This document shows positions 49,210 through 60,239 of a stretch of DNA of 64,000 nt, one piece after another (within the stretch, counting starts at the first letter, position 1; each line of letters starts with the position of its first letter). The stretch comes from Symsagittifera roscoffensis. Taxonomy: Eukaryota > Xenacoelomorpha > Acoela > Convolutidae. A model generated the notes under the pieces. The model was not told where the DNA came from, ran no database searches, and was given only the letters and a program-made list of their open reading frames with translations. The stretch spans positions 19,543,623 to 19,607,622 of the forward strand of contig NC_087065.1 of assembly GCF_963678635.1 (NCBI RefSeq). The letters are read 5' to 3'. The translations under genes were made by a program, and so were the position numbers.

Positions 49210-49738
49210 AAAGAAAAGACAGTAGTCCCAATTATTTTGAATTCTGAACAAATCAAACAAGAATTGGGAGATTTGCTTGTTCCCAAAAATCCTACAAGAG
49301 GAAAATTTATTTTGAACCCTGCTTTCCTTTATTCAAAAAATGAGTTGGGACAACTCGAAAAAAGACAGCAAGTATCTTTTGGTGAAAAAGGAGAAGCAAC
49401 CTCGGCGATCAGAATTACTGTTATTCACGATGCTGAGAATCTTGAACTCGTTCCTATATTGGAAGTCACTTCTGACAAGGAGTCAACAATGGATCAGGAG
49501 CTTGCCAACTGCAACAAAGTGTTAGACATAGCAACTTACAATTGAAGACAAGTTTGTGTCACGATCAAGAAGTGCAATGTTAGCAAACCTCCCTACATTC
49601 AGATTCGACTATTCACTGCAAAAGAGAAAGAGGCAATGAAACAAACTGCCTATGTCAACCGTACTTTGAACGAATTCAAAGAACTATCCAAAACTTTGGG
49701 AGACTTTTTGTTTGTTGAGAACTGTGATGTATATTAAT
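49210..49738 (+). pseudogene. Polinton-associated gene of unknown function
   Basis: The frame 49237-49545 (SEQIKQELGDLLVPKNPTRG and onward) ends at TGA. Protein-like text resumes in other frames to a TAA at 49736-49738 (KQTAYVNRTLNEFKELSKTL, ending ENCDVY). At least one frameshift separates the halves. I see no domain. It lies at the left end of the Polinton, between an AT-rich spacer and the VLDIEC gene. Confidence 0.4.
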
Positions 49739-50639
49739 TTGTGTTTTTTTATGTCTCGTAATTTAAAAATTTATCCTCAAAATCATTTTTCTTTTAGTAT
49801 TTGCGTTGAGCATTATGAGTTGGAATATTGGTTTTTCAAGAAATTTAATCTTAAAACTTCATAATAAATTGGGACTTTTTCATATTGTTCAAGAAGAAAA
49901 GTCCCAAAAAATTTCACCAACACTTATAAAATCACAAAATTTACCAAACTTGCAGAGTTTGGTCGTAGACTAACAAATATCTCATTTGAGTGGACTCTGC
50001 ATAGTGGTAGAAGAACAATTCACATAGGATACCGATCCGATACCAAAAATTAGAACTTATAGAATATCGTAGAAATAGAAATCAATGATAAAATAATCAA
50101 TCTAATCAACTACAAAGGGAAGAATATGATAAGCTAGACAATATAGTTCCTTCTTTGCTAGTTTATGTAGAGACTTTCAGAAAATCTTGTATCATTATTG
50201 ACAAATGCACTGTAGAAAATAAACATACAAAAATTGGATGAAATTTTAAGAATTTTTGACTTATTAAGCAAGGTTTCACATCAAATACAAAAAAAAATTA
50301 TTTCTTTTTACCTGAATTGTTTTGGACCCGGACTCAAATTTAAAAGAAATGGACCAAAAATTACTTTTTGAAGGACTAATTAGATACGGAAATTCCTGTA
50401 TGGGTTACTTTTTTGCAAACTTTAAAATTTTTAACTCTACATGACTCTGCTGGATCTGTGATTTCACCTGCAATGAAAGGTCCTGATTTTTGTTATGATG
50501 CACCTAGTCTCCCCAGCTCATGCTTTCTTGGTGTGGATTACGTGACTGGGTTAGCTTTCTGTTTTTATGTTAAAATATTTGCTGCATCAGTATATGCATT
50601 GTTCGATTGTTAATAATTTTAACCAAAAAACTACAGAAA
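49739..50639 (+). other. Degraded Polinton sequence
   Basis: Short protein-like pieces (SGRRTIHIGYRSDTKN at 50000; CFGPGLKFKRNGPKITF near 50320) alternate with stops. 50004-50056 is the sliver also found at 16067-16118. No gene can be assigned. The DNA polymerase could have been here, but I see no polymerase motif. Confidence 0.35.
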
Positions 50640-51120
50640 AACCGATTAACAGAATGAGTGTTGTTGTTTTGGATATTGAATGTATTGAAAACAATATAAT
50701 GAAAGAATTAGGAGTTTATAAGGATGGTCAAACTGTAGGATATTCTTTTCTTCCTCCAAAAAACTCAAACCAACATCCCAATCTTCTTGGTGTACAAAGC
50801 ATCTTCATGGAATCAGTTGGAGTAGTGGTTACGAAAACTATACTGAACTTCAAAAAATATTGAAATCTCTAGAAGCTGGGAAACGGAATTTCTTGCAAAA
50901 GGTTATGAAAATTTTCAGATTCTGTCAGGTTTTGGAAACAAAGATTATTAATTTGGTTGACTATGCTTGCCTTTAAGTTCAGTTTTTGACATTCAAAGAT
51001 GAAGACTATGGCTGGAGTTGTAGCAACTACCCATTTCGTCATGCAAAAACTCTTCACTGTGCAGAAAGAAAAGCATTTGCATACGGAACTTGGACTCGAT
51101 GTTTTTACAGCAAATTTTTA
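50640..51120 (+). pseudogene. Polinton-type VLDIEC protein, broken
   Basis: ATG at 50655 opens MSVVVLDIECIENNIMKELG and VYKDGQTVGYSFLPPK, then a frameshift after codon ~40. Later blocks (FFAKGYE, DEDYGW, HAKTLHCAERKAFAYGTWT) lie in other frames up to about 51100. To my recollection this gene type accompanies the ATPase and integrase in other animal Polintons. The early DIE and later Asp/His residues are reminiscent of a DEDD nuclease, but that is a guess. Confidence 0.5.
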
Positions 51121-51216
51121 TCATAATAATCTTAATGTACTACATTTTTAAACTTTAATTGAAATCCTTGTCAACTTTTTTTTTAGAGTTAAGATGGTCG
51201 ATGAAGCCCGTATTTT

Positions 51217-51477
51217 TAGAAAATTTTGTTTTTGATGAAAAAAAGCATGAACGAAAATGATGGAAATTGTTTGGACGTACATGTAATAGATCTCATGTTT
51301 GGACGTACATGTTTGGACGTACATGTAATAGTTTTTGTGCCCATTTTTGTTATAGTTTCGATGCTAGTATGTGCAATCGTTCGATTTATGTTATCCACAA
51401 CATGTGAAGAAACGACAGTTTGGGTCGCTATTTTAACAAGTACAGTCGGTTATTTTCTTCATTCCCCAGAGCTATGA
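51217..51477 (+). CDS. Small membrane protein ORF of the Polinton
   Basis: About 83 codons with a hydrophobic central stretch (IVFVPIFVIVSMLVCAIV) and a second shorter one, just upstream of the ATPase. The N-terminal part is duplicated by a short DNA repeat, TTTGGACGTACATG, three times at 51269-51328. First ATG is 51232. It may be a small virion or membrane protein, or partly a repeat artefact. Confidence 0.4.
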
Positions 51478-51489
51478 AAAAAACTAAAA

Positions 51490-52112
51490 TCTACCAAAGA
51501 ACGAATTTTTAAATCCTTGGTTGGTCCAAGTGGATCTGGAAAATCTCATCTTGTTTTTGATTGGTTGAAAATTGGTAATTTTCAACCAGCATTCGACAAT
51601 TTTTTTTTAATCAACCTTATCATCCTCTTTATAGTCAAATGCAAGAAAAAAACTTAAATTTATCCAAAGAGTAGATTTTTACTTGATTGAAAAACTTGCC
51701 AATAACGGAACTAAGTATCTGCTTATATTTGATGATACTTGTATAAAAACTTCAACACGTAAGATTGCCACTGCTTATAATTGCCAATAATTGCCAATTT
51801 ATGAAAATTGCCACTGCTGGGAGACACAGGGGTCTGAATACAATATACAGCAAATATAACTTATTTCATCAAAGCAAATTAGGAAGAGATGTAGAGTTAC
51901 AAAATACACACGTAGTCTTGTTGACGTCACCGAGAAATGTTTTACAAATCAATACATTAAGTCAACAACTAGGTCTAGGATCTCAATTGAAAGAAAGGTG
52001 TCAAGATGCAACATCTGTTACTTATGGTCATTTACTTATTGATTTAACCTCAAAAACAGTTGATTCACTTAGTTATTTTTCTAATAGTGGTTCAGTTCCA
52101 ACAAAATGTTAA
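51490..52112 (+). pseudogene. Polinton packaging ATPase (FtsK/HerA-like), broken
   Basis: Walker A GPSGSGKS is coded at 51523-51546 and Walker B LLIFDDT at about 51718-51738, in frames separated by lesions. The C-terminal half is open from 51765: TAGRHRGLNTIYSKYNLFHQ, NTHVVLLTSPRN, then SLSYFSNSGSVPTK. These features match the A32-like genome-packaging ATPase that would pump DNA into capsids. The middle is frameshifted near 51600-51760. It sits between the membrane ORF and the small helical ORF. Confidence 0.75.
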
Positions 52113-52146
52113 TTAGCAGCTGGAATAGAGACAAAATTTTTGGACA

Positions 52147-52450
52147 ATGAGTACACAATACGTCTCTTTTTTACCAAAATTTCAAAAATTTTCTCTAAGA
52201 TTTCGCAAACAATTCTTTCTCAATTGTCCAAAAGATTTCATTCATTTTCTGAGCGAGTGTTTAGTAAACCTAATAAGAGGAGAGCTTCAAAATCTTTGGA
52301 AAGAAGACGTAGTAAAATATCGAAAAGAAATTACAGAGCTAACACTAAAAAGAACTACTCTACACAAAACAAAGAAAAATTATTTTAAGTTCAACTGAAC
52401 GGTTACAGTTGATATCTATCATCACCCCTTTTTTCATTAGACGATTGACA
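52147..52450 (+). pseudogene. Small helical Polinton protein
   Basis: ATG at 52147 gives MSTQYVSFLPKFQKFSLRFR, then FFLNCPKDFIHFLSECLVNL and a basic helix, then a frameshift in an A-rich run near 52370. A hydrophobic ending (QLISIITPFFIRRL) follows in another frame. I recall small proteins with this layout (N-terminal helices, a C-rich NL(I/L) segment, basic tail) beside integrase in other animal Polintons. The function is unknown to me. Confidence 0.5.
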
Positions 52451-52800
52451 TAGTATGGAATAGTTTGTGTTAATTCCGTAATCAGTTTATCAAACGCAAA
52501 GTAAACTTCTAAGAAAACAGAAATTGGAACAAAAGCAAGAAAAAGAGGAGATTGTTCCAAAAAATTTCGATTCTGTTTACAGTGCTGTAAATGCGAGTTG
52601 GAAAACGAGTAACAATAAGCACCTTATTGATTTATTTTTAAATTTTCTAAGAATTCTAAAATTAGACTGAGTCTGTCAAAAAATATCATATTAGACAATC
52701 GAGACATAGAAAAAAATCAATTGCAGACTTTGTGTGTGCACTAAAGCAAAAAATTACTGACTTCCCGATATTTACTTTATCATTTTGAAAGCAACTCAAA

Positions 52801-53728
52801 TTCCACCTAAACTTGTTATCAACAAGAATGCCAAAACGAAAGACAGAGGAACTTGGATCCCTTCCAAAATCTGAAAAGGTAAGACTAAACAGATTGTATT
52901 CTAGGCGTGGAGCTGCGTACGGTTCTATTCAAAACTTGAGAGGAGCAAGTGGTTTATCGAAAAAAGTAGAAAAGTTTTTAAAAACCAAGACATCGTATAC
53001 GAAATTTGGTCCACCAATCAGGCGTTTCCGAAGACTTCATGCTTTTTCTAAATGTATCAATGAAATCTTGTGTTTGGACTTGGCTTTTGTAGACAAATTA
53101 GCTAGTCAAAACAGTGGAGTCAAGTATTTATTAGTTGCTGTGGATATCTTTTCGAGATTTGTCAAAGTTCAAACAATAAAAAAAAAGTATGCCAAAGACA
53201 CTTTACAAGCTTTCAGAAAAAGGATTTCTCGAAAAACACTCCTGAAAAGCTTTGGGTTGATGAAGGAACAGAATATGGGGGAAATTAAAAAAAAATTTGC
53301 AAGGAGAAAGACATTGAAGTTTACGGAAGCTGCATTTGCAGAGAGAGCACTTCAGTCCTTGAACATATAATATATACTTATGTAGAAAATCATGGTGGAA
53401 AATTTGTTCCTAAAATGCAACAATTTGTTTCTACATTGAACTGTCGCAAAAAACCTATCAATTGGAAATTCTCCGTAAAAAATAGTATAACAAATTGTTC
53501 ATGAATTACACTAAATTAATATTCGAAAATGGTGATAGAGTTAGAGTTTCCAAAAATGATATTCCGTTCCGAAAAGAAAACAAACCGCAGTTTACAAATG
53601 AAATTTTCAAAAGTTCGGCAATATCTACAAAAAACCTCCTACATACATCATCAAAGATCTCGAAAAAGAAGAAGTTCTGGGAAAATTTTCTGAGAATAAG
53701 CCAAAAAAATGTTCAAATTGGAGGTTAG
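52801..53728 (+). pseudogene. Polinton integrase (retroviral type), broken
   Basis: ATG at 52828 (MPKRKTEELGSLPKSEKVRL). The first core acidic residue is in CLDLAFVDKL, followed by KYLLVAVDIFSRF. A frameshift near 53250 moves the second acidic motif (DEGTEYGG) to another frame; more core text runs to about 53480. The SH3/chromo-like C-terminal piece (NGDRVRVSKNDIPFRK ... QFTNEIF) is open from 53495. This is the retroviral-like integrase of Mavericks. Several lesions make it inactive. Confidence 0.75.
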
Positions 53729-53740
53729 TCAATTTTTAAA

Positions 53741-54500
53741 TTGAATTTCTATCGGTCAGTTGTCATGGATTCTTTTACTATTGAGCTAGTTTCTAATGCT
53801 ACTTTTAATTGTTATCCGAATAATAGTCTTAGTTCTGTCACGAAATTTCTACCGGAACAAATACATCTTAGAGGAGAATGGGAGGTTGCTATTTCGAAAA
53901 TATCGTACCCTTCATTGTACCAAAACATTACTGAGGGAAAGTTCACTTCCGTAGATGAGCGAGAAGGTCCTGAGGAAAAAAGAAAAACTCAACCGATGCA
54001 TATTGAACCTGGATTGAATCCAAGTATTGTTGATATAGTTGTAGCCATGAATGCCAACGTTCAAAAACTTATAGGCGCACAAAACATGAATATAAAGGAA
54101 TTTATGTATCAGTAGATAAGATAACACAAAAAAGTGCCATTCAATTACCCGAGGATCAATCAGTGTTTATAAGTCAAAGTGCTGATTTGAGTCACATTTT
54201 TGGCTGTGAATAAGTACAAAATCAGACAAGAGTTATAATGAAAGGAAAAGGACTCAGTATTCTGACGACCTTATAAGATTACCTTACCTAATGATTTGTA
54301 GTGATATTATAGAATATAAGATAGTAGGCGATACAAAAACTCCTTTACTGCGTTGTATTCCTCTCATTTCCAAAGTAAAAAATGGAGACATAATATCTAC
54401 AGGACAGTACAAGAATTATCAATGCTTTACGAATCTACAATTTGAAAAAATTTTTGAAAAAGTCTTTCCACAGCATAAAAACAGAACTAAGGGATACTAC
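53741..54500 (+). pseudogene. Polinton penton-like (minor capsid) protein, broken
   Basis: ATG at 53765: MDSFTIELVSNATFNCYPNN, then LPEQIHLRGEWEVAISKISY and PSLYQNITEGKF. This beginning is typical of the single-jelly-roll minor capsid protein of animal Polintons. The frame closes at 54113. Further blocks (QLPEDQSVFISQSADLSHIF; 54291-54506 frame) follow in other frames. It precedes the small basic protein and the major capsid gene as expected for a capsid module. Confidence 0.6.
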
Positions 54501-54600
54501 AGGTGAAAAAAAATCCTTTTGTGTCCGTAGGAATTTTACGAGTTGTTCTCTTGTTTCGCAAGATTTCGGATGATCATTTTCGATTTATACTTCAGACAAA

Positions 54601-54896
54601 ATGGTTCCTCAAAGTTCAGCTAATTTTCCTAATTTTCGGCGACATGCAAGACAGCGTGGAAGAGGTTTTGGTGCTTTTGCACAAACTCTTGGGAGAACTG
54701 CAATTCCCTTTATTAAAAAATATATAACCACAGCTCCAAAAAGAATCGGAGCAGATTTATTTGAAATTGCTGCTCCAGAGATTCGAGAAGTTGTCAGTGG
54801 ACGAAAAAAACTCAAAACCTTTGCAAAAGGTGTTGGAACAAAAACAGTTTGAAAAAATTTGAGAGGTGGAAAAAAGAAATCCAAGCGCAGAACATG
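54601..54896 (+). pseudogene. Small basic Gly/Arg-rich Polinton protein
   Basis: ATG at 54601 (MVPQSSANFPNFRRHARQRG), a Gly/aromatic stretch (GRGFGAFAQTLGRTAIPFIK), and a basic end (RGGKKKSKRRT, TGA at 54894) beyond one in-frame TGA at 54850. The Gly/Ala-rich helix plus basic tail recalls adenovirus core or pVI-like proteins of Polintons, possibly a membrane- or DNA-active capsid accessory; that is inference. It lies 70 bases upstream of the capsid gene. Confidence 0.55.
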
Positions 54897-54965
54897 AAGA
54901 GCCATTTCTCGAAAAAGTAGTTCAAAAATCAGTCACTCTCGCAAAGATATTTTTGACAAAATAAA

Positions 54966-56375
54966 ATGAGTGTTAATCAAAGAAGTCATTTTTGGTATGG
55001 AGCTTTTACAAATTCTTCTTTGGAGATTTTTGACGAAGTCCCAGTTGTGGAAACAGTTATTTCACCTTACACACAAGAAGTATTTCATAGTACTTCTCTA
55101 GATGAAAGCAGTATCAAGTTTGAATTTGAGACGGACCGTAATCTGTATTTGAATATGCGTGATACCCATTTAATTTCAAAGCTTCAACTATTCAAAGGAA
55201 GATTGTTTGATGCTTTCAAAAAGAAAAACGGAGGAAGATTCAGATGAGGACCCACAAACCTGCTTATTTTATGTAAACAATCTACTTCAATCTCTATTAT
55301 CCAATTGTGAAGTTTATTTTAATAATACAATGGTTTACAACGCCAATGTATCATATCCTCATTAAAGCAGAAATATCGAACGAAATCAACTCGTCGGCAG
55401 TGAGTAATAAAGGAATACTTGCTTGTCACGGATATAATTTTGAAGATTTTCCGGAAGTATTTGATATGTATCCGTTCACTGATAGAGCAAGTTTTTTAGG
55501 ATCAAGGATAATTTTTTCACTTTATGGCAGGCTAGCCTCGACTTGTTTACGTGTGAAAAAATTTATTACTACCAAAAACCAAAGTTCAAGTTAAACTAAT
55601 TCGAGCTAGACCTAATTTTTACATGCTGTCTGATAATCCAAATGTTAGTCTGAAAAATGATGATTGTTTGCAGTTTACTAGAAGAATTTGAGTAGCGAAC
55701 CTAATCATCAAAACTCGCAGTGGAATCTGGAAAAGGAACATGCTCAACACAATTACATGGAAACTATAGCAAGAACCTTTATCATTCCAACTCGTCAAAA
55801 CCAGTTTATCCAAGAAAATGTTCTGAAAAAAGCTCCAATCAGAAGAATAGCCGTTGCAATGAATACAAACTCAGCTGTTGCAGGGTCTTACATAAAAATC
55901 CTTTCAATTATCAACAAATTCATATGAGAAAGCTCAGAGTTATTCGGGGTGGAAGAGCAATTATTTCATTAGATACAACTTTACCTTGTCGCCCCTATGT
56001 TACCACAATGAGAGCAATGTAATTTAATGAAGATTTTTTAGCTCTTCCTATGGAATATTTTCAAAATCACTATATTCTAATTTTCGCTTTGACTTCACTA
56101 CAGGATGCGGCTGAACTGTTGCATTATCCAGAAATTAGTGGAGAAAGCTTGAGATTAGAAATAATTTTCCAGTTTCCGTTGGAGCAAGTCACGGAAGTGA
56201 TAGTCTTGCGAGAAAGACTATCAAACATTCAAATTGACAAATTCGTCACAGTCGCTAAACTGTTTAACTTTTTTGAGTTTTCAGGTTCCTATGAAAATAT
56301 TGTAATTTTTTTTGGGACTTTCCATCGCTATTGTCTCTCCACTATCTCCACAAACGAACAGAGAATGAATGCTGT
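54966..56375 (+). pseudogene. Polinton major capsid protein, broken
   Basis: ATG at 54966: MSVNQRSHFWYGAFTNSSLE, then EIFDEVPVVETVI. Later blocks include FIIPTRQNQFIQENVLKKAP (55688-55927), IRRIAVAMNTNSAVAGS, RVIRGGRAIISLDTTLPCRP in the overlapping frame, and SGESLRLEIIFQFPLEQVTE near the end. This is the double-jelly-roll capsid family of Mavericks. At least five lesions split it between 55245 and 56280. It would form the capsid shell if intact. Confidence 0.75.
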
Positions 56376-56449
56376 TTAGTTGAAAACCCGAGATAATTTT
56401 TTAACCTAGACTGAAAAACGGTGTTCAATAACCTTTGCCTACTACAAAA

Positions 56450-56950
56450 GACTTGTGTATGGGACGTTGTTGATTCAATACCTAAATGCGTGTAAGTCAT
56501 TAATCTTTTTTATCCTAAAGTACACTATCAAACTATCAATTTCTTTGTTTTTAGATGAAAATCAACTTACAATTGCAAAGATGGATAATTTTTGCAAACT
56601 GTTCAAAGAATTTCAGAACACAGGTTCAAGTACATGGGATCATACCCTTCTAATACAGTACCTCAACTAACAATTACTCATTTGCAATTATTACTTCAGC
56701 CCTAAGCAATAATAGAGGAGAACACTGGATCATGATTGCTTGACTGATAAAAGTTACTACTTTGCTGATTCCTTGGGTAGAAAGAGATCAACTTACCCCT
56801 TTTTGACAAAAACGTATCGACGAAAGGTTCCTCGAAAGCTACAAAAAATTGATAATTTTTGTGGATTTTACGCAATTTATTCAGCATTTCTTCTTTTAAA
56901 TTCTTCCAGAAGACCTTGAATAAACTTCATGATGTGCATCCTCCAAATTT
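56450..56950 (+). pseudogene. Adenain-like cysteine protease of the Polinton, broken
   Basis: The catalytic triad is visible: His in GEHWIMIA (codon 56723-56725), Asp in YYFADSLG (56767-56769) and Cys in NFCGFYAIYSAF (56860-56862). His lies in a different frame from Asp and Cys, so one frameshift falls between 56735 and 56745. An LQLLLQ-type helix precedes the His. This matches the Ulp1/adenain maturation protease that processes capsid proteins. It is the last Polinton gene recognised. Confidence 0.75.
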
Positions 56951-58513
56951 TATCAGAAATTTTTTGTAAACGTACATTCTTTATTTGTGATTGTAAATTT
57001 CTTGCAGTAAAGTAACTATACGAAGTAGTGAATTGTTCGATTATTTAAGTAATTTAACTTTTTATATTCCTTATTTTTTTTTACAAAAAGCAGCTTAGCA
57101 ACTAACTTTTTGATAAAATACACGGAGAATGATGATACAGTATGGATGTTGTAGTCCCTCAATTGAAAGAATTAACAATAAAGTAGATAATATTATAAAA
57201 ATTGTAACAAATTCTACTAAATTGTATAATTTTCTTATAAGTTTACTCTGAGAAAGATAGACAAATTATTATACAAAAAATCAGACTAAAAAAAATTATG
57301 ATACTTCATCTTTCTCAGTGTAAATTTTTACTGTGACAGAGCAATTGACAAATTTGGTTGAGACTTTTTTAGGAAATTTTCGGAAGTTTCAAAGAATTTT
57401 TCAAAGATTAAAGGCGAAGTGGTAAAAAAGAGCTAAAAACAATTGTAGCAAGAAATGTGACAGAATAAATGTACAAGTTTAGGTAAAAATGAGAACTAGA
57501 TTAAAATATCTGATCGGACGAAACTTTAAAATTTTGCATATTTTTATCTTAGTTCCAATGAAAAATTCATGCAATTTTGATTGGATGTAGTTCAAATTTT
57601 CATTAAAATTTACAACTTTAAACTGTCAGGAAAGTAATTCACGTTTTATTAACTCTGTGGGGAACTGCTATTATGCATCTGTCATATCCTCGTGGGATAT
57701 ATATGTGAAAGAAGATAAAGTAATTCAAAAAGTAAGTATAATGTAGCTGTCATCCGTTCTCCAGACAACCTGAGGAATAAAAGATTAAGTGGGATATAAA
57801 AGAAATCAACCTTGAGGAGCTGTTAAGATTCCCCTGATATCCCGTGGAGCAGAATAATTTACTTGTCAAAGATAATCCCCTCTTGAAAGTTTTCCCCAGA
57901 TAACCTGAGGGAATTTAAATAAGATGAAATAAGCATTTAATAGATTTTTTCGAGAAAAAAAATTATTCTGTGATATGTTAGTTTATGAAGCCATACACTA
58001 AGTCGAAGTTTATTACTTTTTTTGGTTTTTCAAGATAAAAAAGTTTTTTTTTAAGATAAAAATGTATTTGTAATTAAAACTTGAAAAATTTTCAAAACAT
58101 GTTTTTGAAACTTACCATCTGAAAACTTACCATCGTAATACATTGGAAACCTATTCCCTATCCTAATATATTGGGAAACCTTTTTCCTATCCTAATGAGT
58201 TCTTAAATCCCTACATTGTATTAATACATAGGGAAAACTATACATGGTTTGTTCGGGCGCCAAGAATTTTTCTGAAACTTATCATCTGAAACCTTACCAC
58301 CTTACTTAAGAAACCTATTTCCTATCTTAATACATAGGAGATCTAATCTCTATCTTAATACGTAGCTTGCAGACCGGGTGCTCTATTTCCTATCTTAATA
58401 CATGTGTGTCTGCAACCACCCCCCAACATACACTACTCGTTTCTATGCTCCGACTTGATGTGTTGCACTCGGTGGATTATTGTTCCATCTAAGTCGTTTG
58501 TGCAAGACTGACT
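56951..58513. other. AT-rich noncoding stretch
   Basis: No gene is seen. Features: an imperfect inverted pair TTTACTCTGAGAAAGAT / ATCTTTCTCAGTGTAAA (about 57239 and 57309), two similar segments containing CCAGA(C/T)AACCTGAGG at 57760 and 57896, and the repeat cluster at 58135-58410. Confidence 0.5.
58135..58410. repeat. Diverged repeats of CCTATCCTAATACAT-type units
   Basis: Six or so units of the form CCTATYYCCTATCYTAATACAT-TGGGAAA, alternating with TTACCATCTGAAA phrases, with period roughly 30-60 and variable spacing. Confidence 0.65.
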
Positions 58514-58762
58514 ATGGAGCTTCAATATTCCAAGTTTGATGCAATTCAGAAGCTATTTCTCAGCTCCTACAAAGTTGGTACCATTGGCCCACCAATTTAC
58601 TTATGTTGTTCCTCGCCTGAAGTGAAGAGCTCGATAGTCATCACAAATGAACTTGTTTTCATGGATGAAAACAATTGTATGTGTTTTGGAGAGACGTTGA
58701 ATACGGCCTTTACATCAGACCAAAAAAGAGATTATTCAGATCCTAGACTGGACAATCCGTGA
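58514..58762 (+). CDS. Unrecognised 82-codon ORF
   Basis: An ATG at 58514 opens MELQYSKFDAIQKLFLSSYK, then TIGPPIYLCCSSPEVKSSIV and a TGA at 58760. Composition is protein-like and the ORF follows an AT-rich spacer. Neighbouring text (58763-58960) has more protein-like pieces in other frames. I recognise no family. It could be a decayed retroelement or host exon. Confidence 0.35.
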   Translation: MELQYSKFDAIQKLFLSSYKVGTIGPPIYLCCSSPEVKSSIVITNELVFMDENNCMCFGETLNTAFTSDQKRDYSDPRLDNP

Positions 58763-59311
58763 GAATTTTCTAAATAATTTCCCTAATTGGCTTGAAAAAC
58801 CAAACGCAAGTTCCAAGAACAATGGGCCGAGCCACCCAACTACGTTTTTCAGGGAGTCAGTAGGTAAGTCAAGTGATGTCATACAAGAAGCTCGGCTACC
58901 AGATTGGCAACAAGCACGGGCTGTTTGTTCGTCGAAGTCAATCACTAAAGGTTTGTATTGCTGTTAGTCCATAAAATACATTAAAAAGTGAAGAGTTTTA
59001 GAGCTTTTTCGATATCGTCTGTTAAACGAACAACAAGAAGCGCAGCTTGAGATTCACTTTCTGGAGTTCAAAGTTTCTTTCTTGGGGGCTACCCTTTCTC
59101 TACCAAAAACAATCGCAAGCTCAATGGAAATAAGCAAATTGAATAGAAAGTTCAATGACAAGCAGTGGCAATATTCTGAGCGCCAAGGAAAGCAAACATT
59201 ATCTACCCGCACCGTATACCGCGCGTTGATTGCTTTCTAGGAAAATTATATCATGCGTTGGTTGCATTCTAGGAACATGATATGCGTACACATGCCTTTG
59301 ATGTTAGCGTA
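58763..59311. other. Degraded sequence left of the BEL fragment
   Basis: Short protein-like pieces on both strands but no continuous frame; nothing can be assigned. Confidence 0.4.
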
Positions 59312-59788
59312 TTAAAGCTCTTGAAAGTGCATTGAATGAAATAACCTGTTTTTCAGCAGATCCATGTCCACAAAAAGGAAGTTGTTCAATGGATTTCCGT
59401 GATATTTTGACTCGCTGTTCAAAACACACCGTGCCTTACCGGATTTGTTTGGGTTTCGAACAAGATGGTGCGGAACGTACCATTCTCGGTCCGAACCGTT
59501 TGTCGAGTCTTCAGTGCTAAATGGGACTACATAACCCTTTGGTAAATTGAGAAAAACCGGTTTGAATTTTTTGAGTTTTTCTTCTGTTGCGAGCAAGTAA
59601 AGCGATCGAATAGCGTTTGCGATTGAGTGACAGAAATTGCTATTTAAGATAAAAAGTAATTGCACTATGAAAAAACTGATTGGCGTGTTGAGAGTTTTTA
59701 GGTTCATATCTTTCCATAAACGTTTTTCAAGAGACTTCAATTGAGCCAACGAAGCGTGAGAGTTATCAGGAAGAAGAATCTCGTACAT
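59312..59788 (-). pseudogene. BEL/Pao reverse transcriptase N-terminal fragment
   Basis: 158 codons from ATG at 59788. The second half reads LPKGYVVPFS, REWYVPHHLVRNPNKSGKAR and CVLNSESKYHGNPLNNFLFV. This corresponds to the WYLPHHPV...K..KLRVVFD.S....G.SLND.L segment before RT motif A in BEL/Pao elements. The frame stops at 59312, before motif A and the catalytic DD, and nothing recognisable follows. It is therefore an inactive fragment. A related element may supply the unassigned piece at the window's right end. Confidence 0.7.
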
Positions 59789-60239
59789 ACTAAATTATTC
59801 CAAATCGCAGTTGAAGGCTATCTATACTAGGTTAGCTTCTCAAATATTTGCAACCGACATGGTCGCGTGAAGTCAAGCTCGAGTTCATTGTCGCCATACT
59901 TTTATTTAGAACTCAGTATTAAAATTATAGACCTTGATCGTCTAGTCTGATTACTTGAGAATAGCATTCCTAGCAATTACCTCGTGATTGAGAATAAGGT
60001 ATAACACGGCGCAGTCATCAGGCTCGGATAAAGAATTCCGCGCAACTTTCCACGTTCTGGCATCGACATACACCTCAACCGCCGGTGGAAATTTCCAAAA
60101 GGATTGTGGGACTGCATTAGGCACAATTCGCAACAGGCACACAGCATAGACGTTCAATTATTACTGCCAAATCGACCAGCAACTCCTAGGAGACCACCAT
60201 CATCAATGTTAGAAGAAATGATTGACGAGGAGACAAAAA
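59789..60239. other. Unassigned sequence between BEL fragment and old gypsy copy
   Basis: No gene or RNA is recognised. The frame at 59951-60157 (minus) is short and unlike known families. Confidence 0.4.

Larger units (their letters stand above)
16114..50056. repeat. Tandem segmental duplication, unit B (interrupted)
   Basis: Without the 25.6 kb insertion at 17348-42906 this unit repeats 9352-16118 in order and orientation. It retains an extra ~1.6 kb near 48375-50003. Gypsy RT sequence broken at 17344 resumes at 42907, proving that the giant element landed after the duplication. Confidence 0.75.
49210..56950 (+). mobile_element. Decayed Maverick/Polinton
   Basis: In order on the plus strand: unassigned gene, VLDIEC gene, membrane ORF, packaging ATPase, small helical ORF, retroviral-type integrase, penton-like protein, small basic protein, double-jelly-roll capsid protein, adenain-like protease. 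This is the recognised Polinton gene set. Every larger gene has stops or frameshifts. I found no protein-primed DNA polymerase. Boundaries are uncertain; 57240-57257 and 57309-57325 contain a nearby imperfect inverted pair (ACTCTGAGAAAGAT). Confidence 0.8.
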
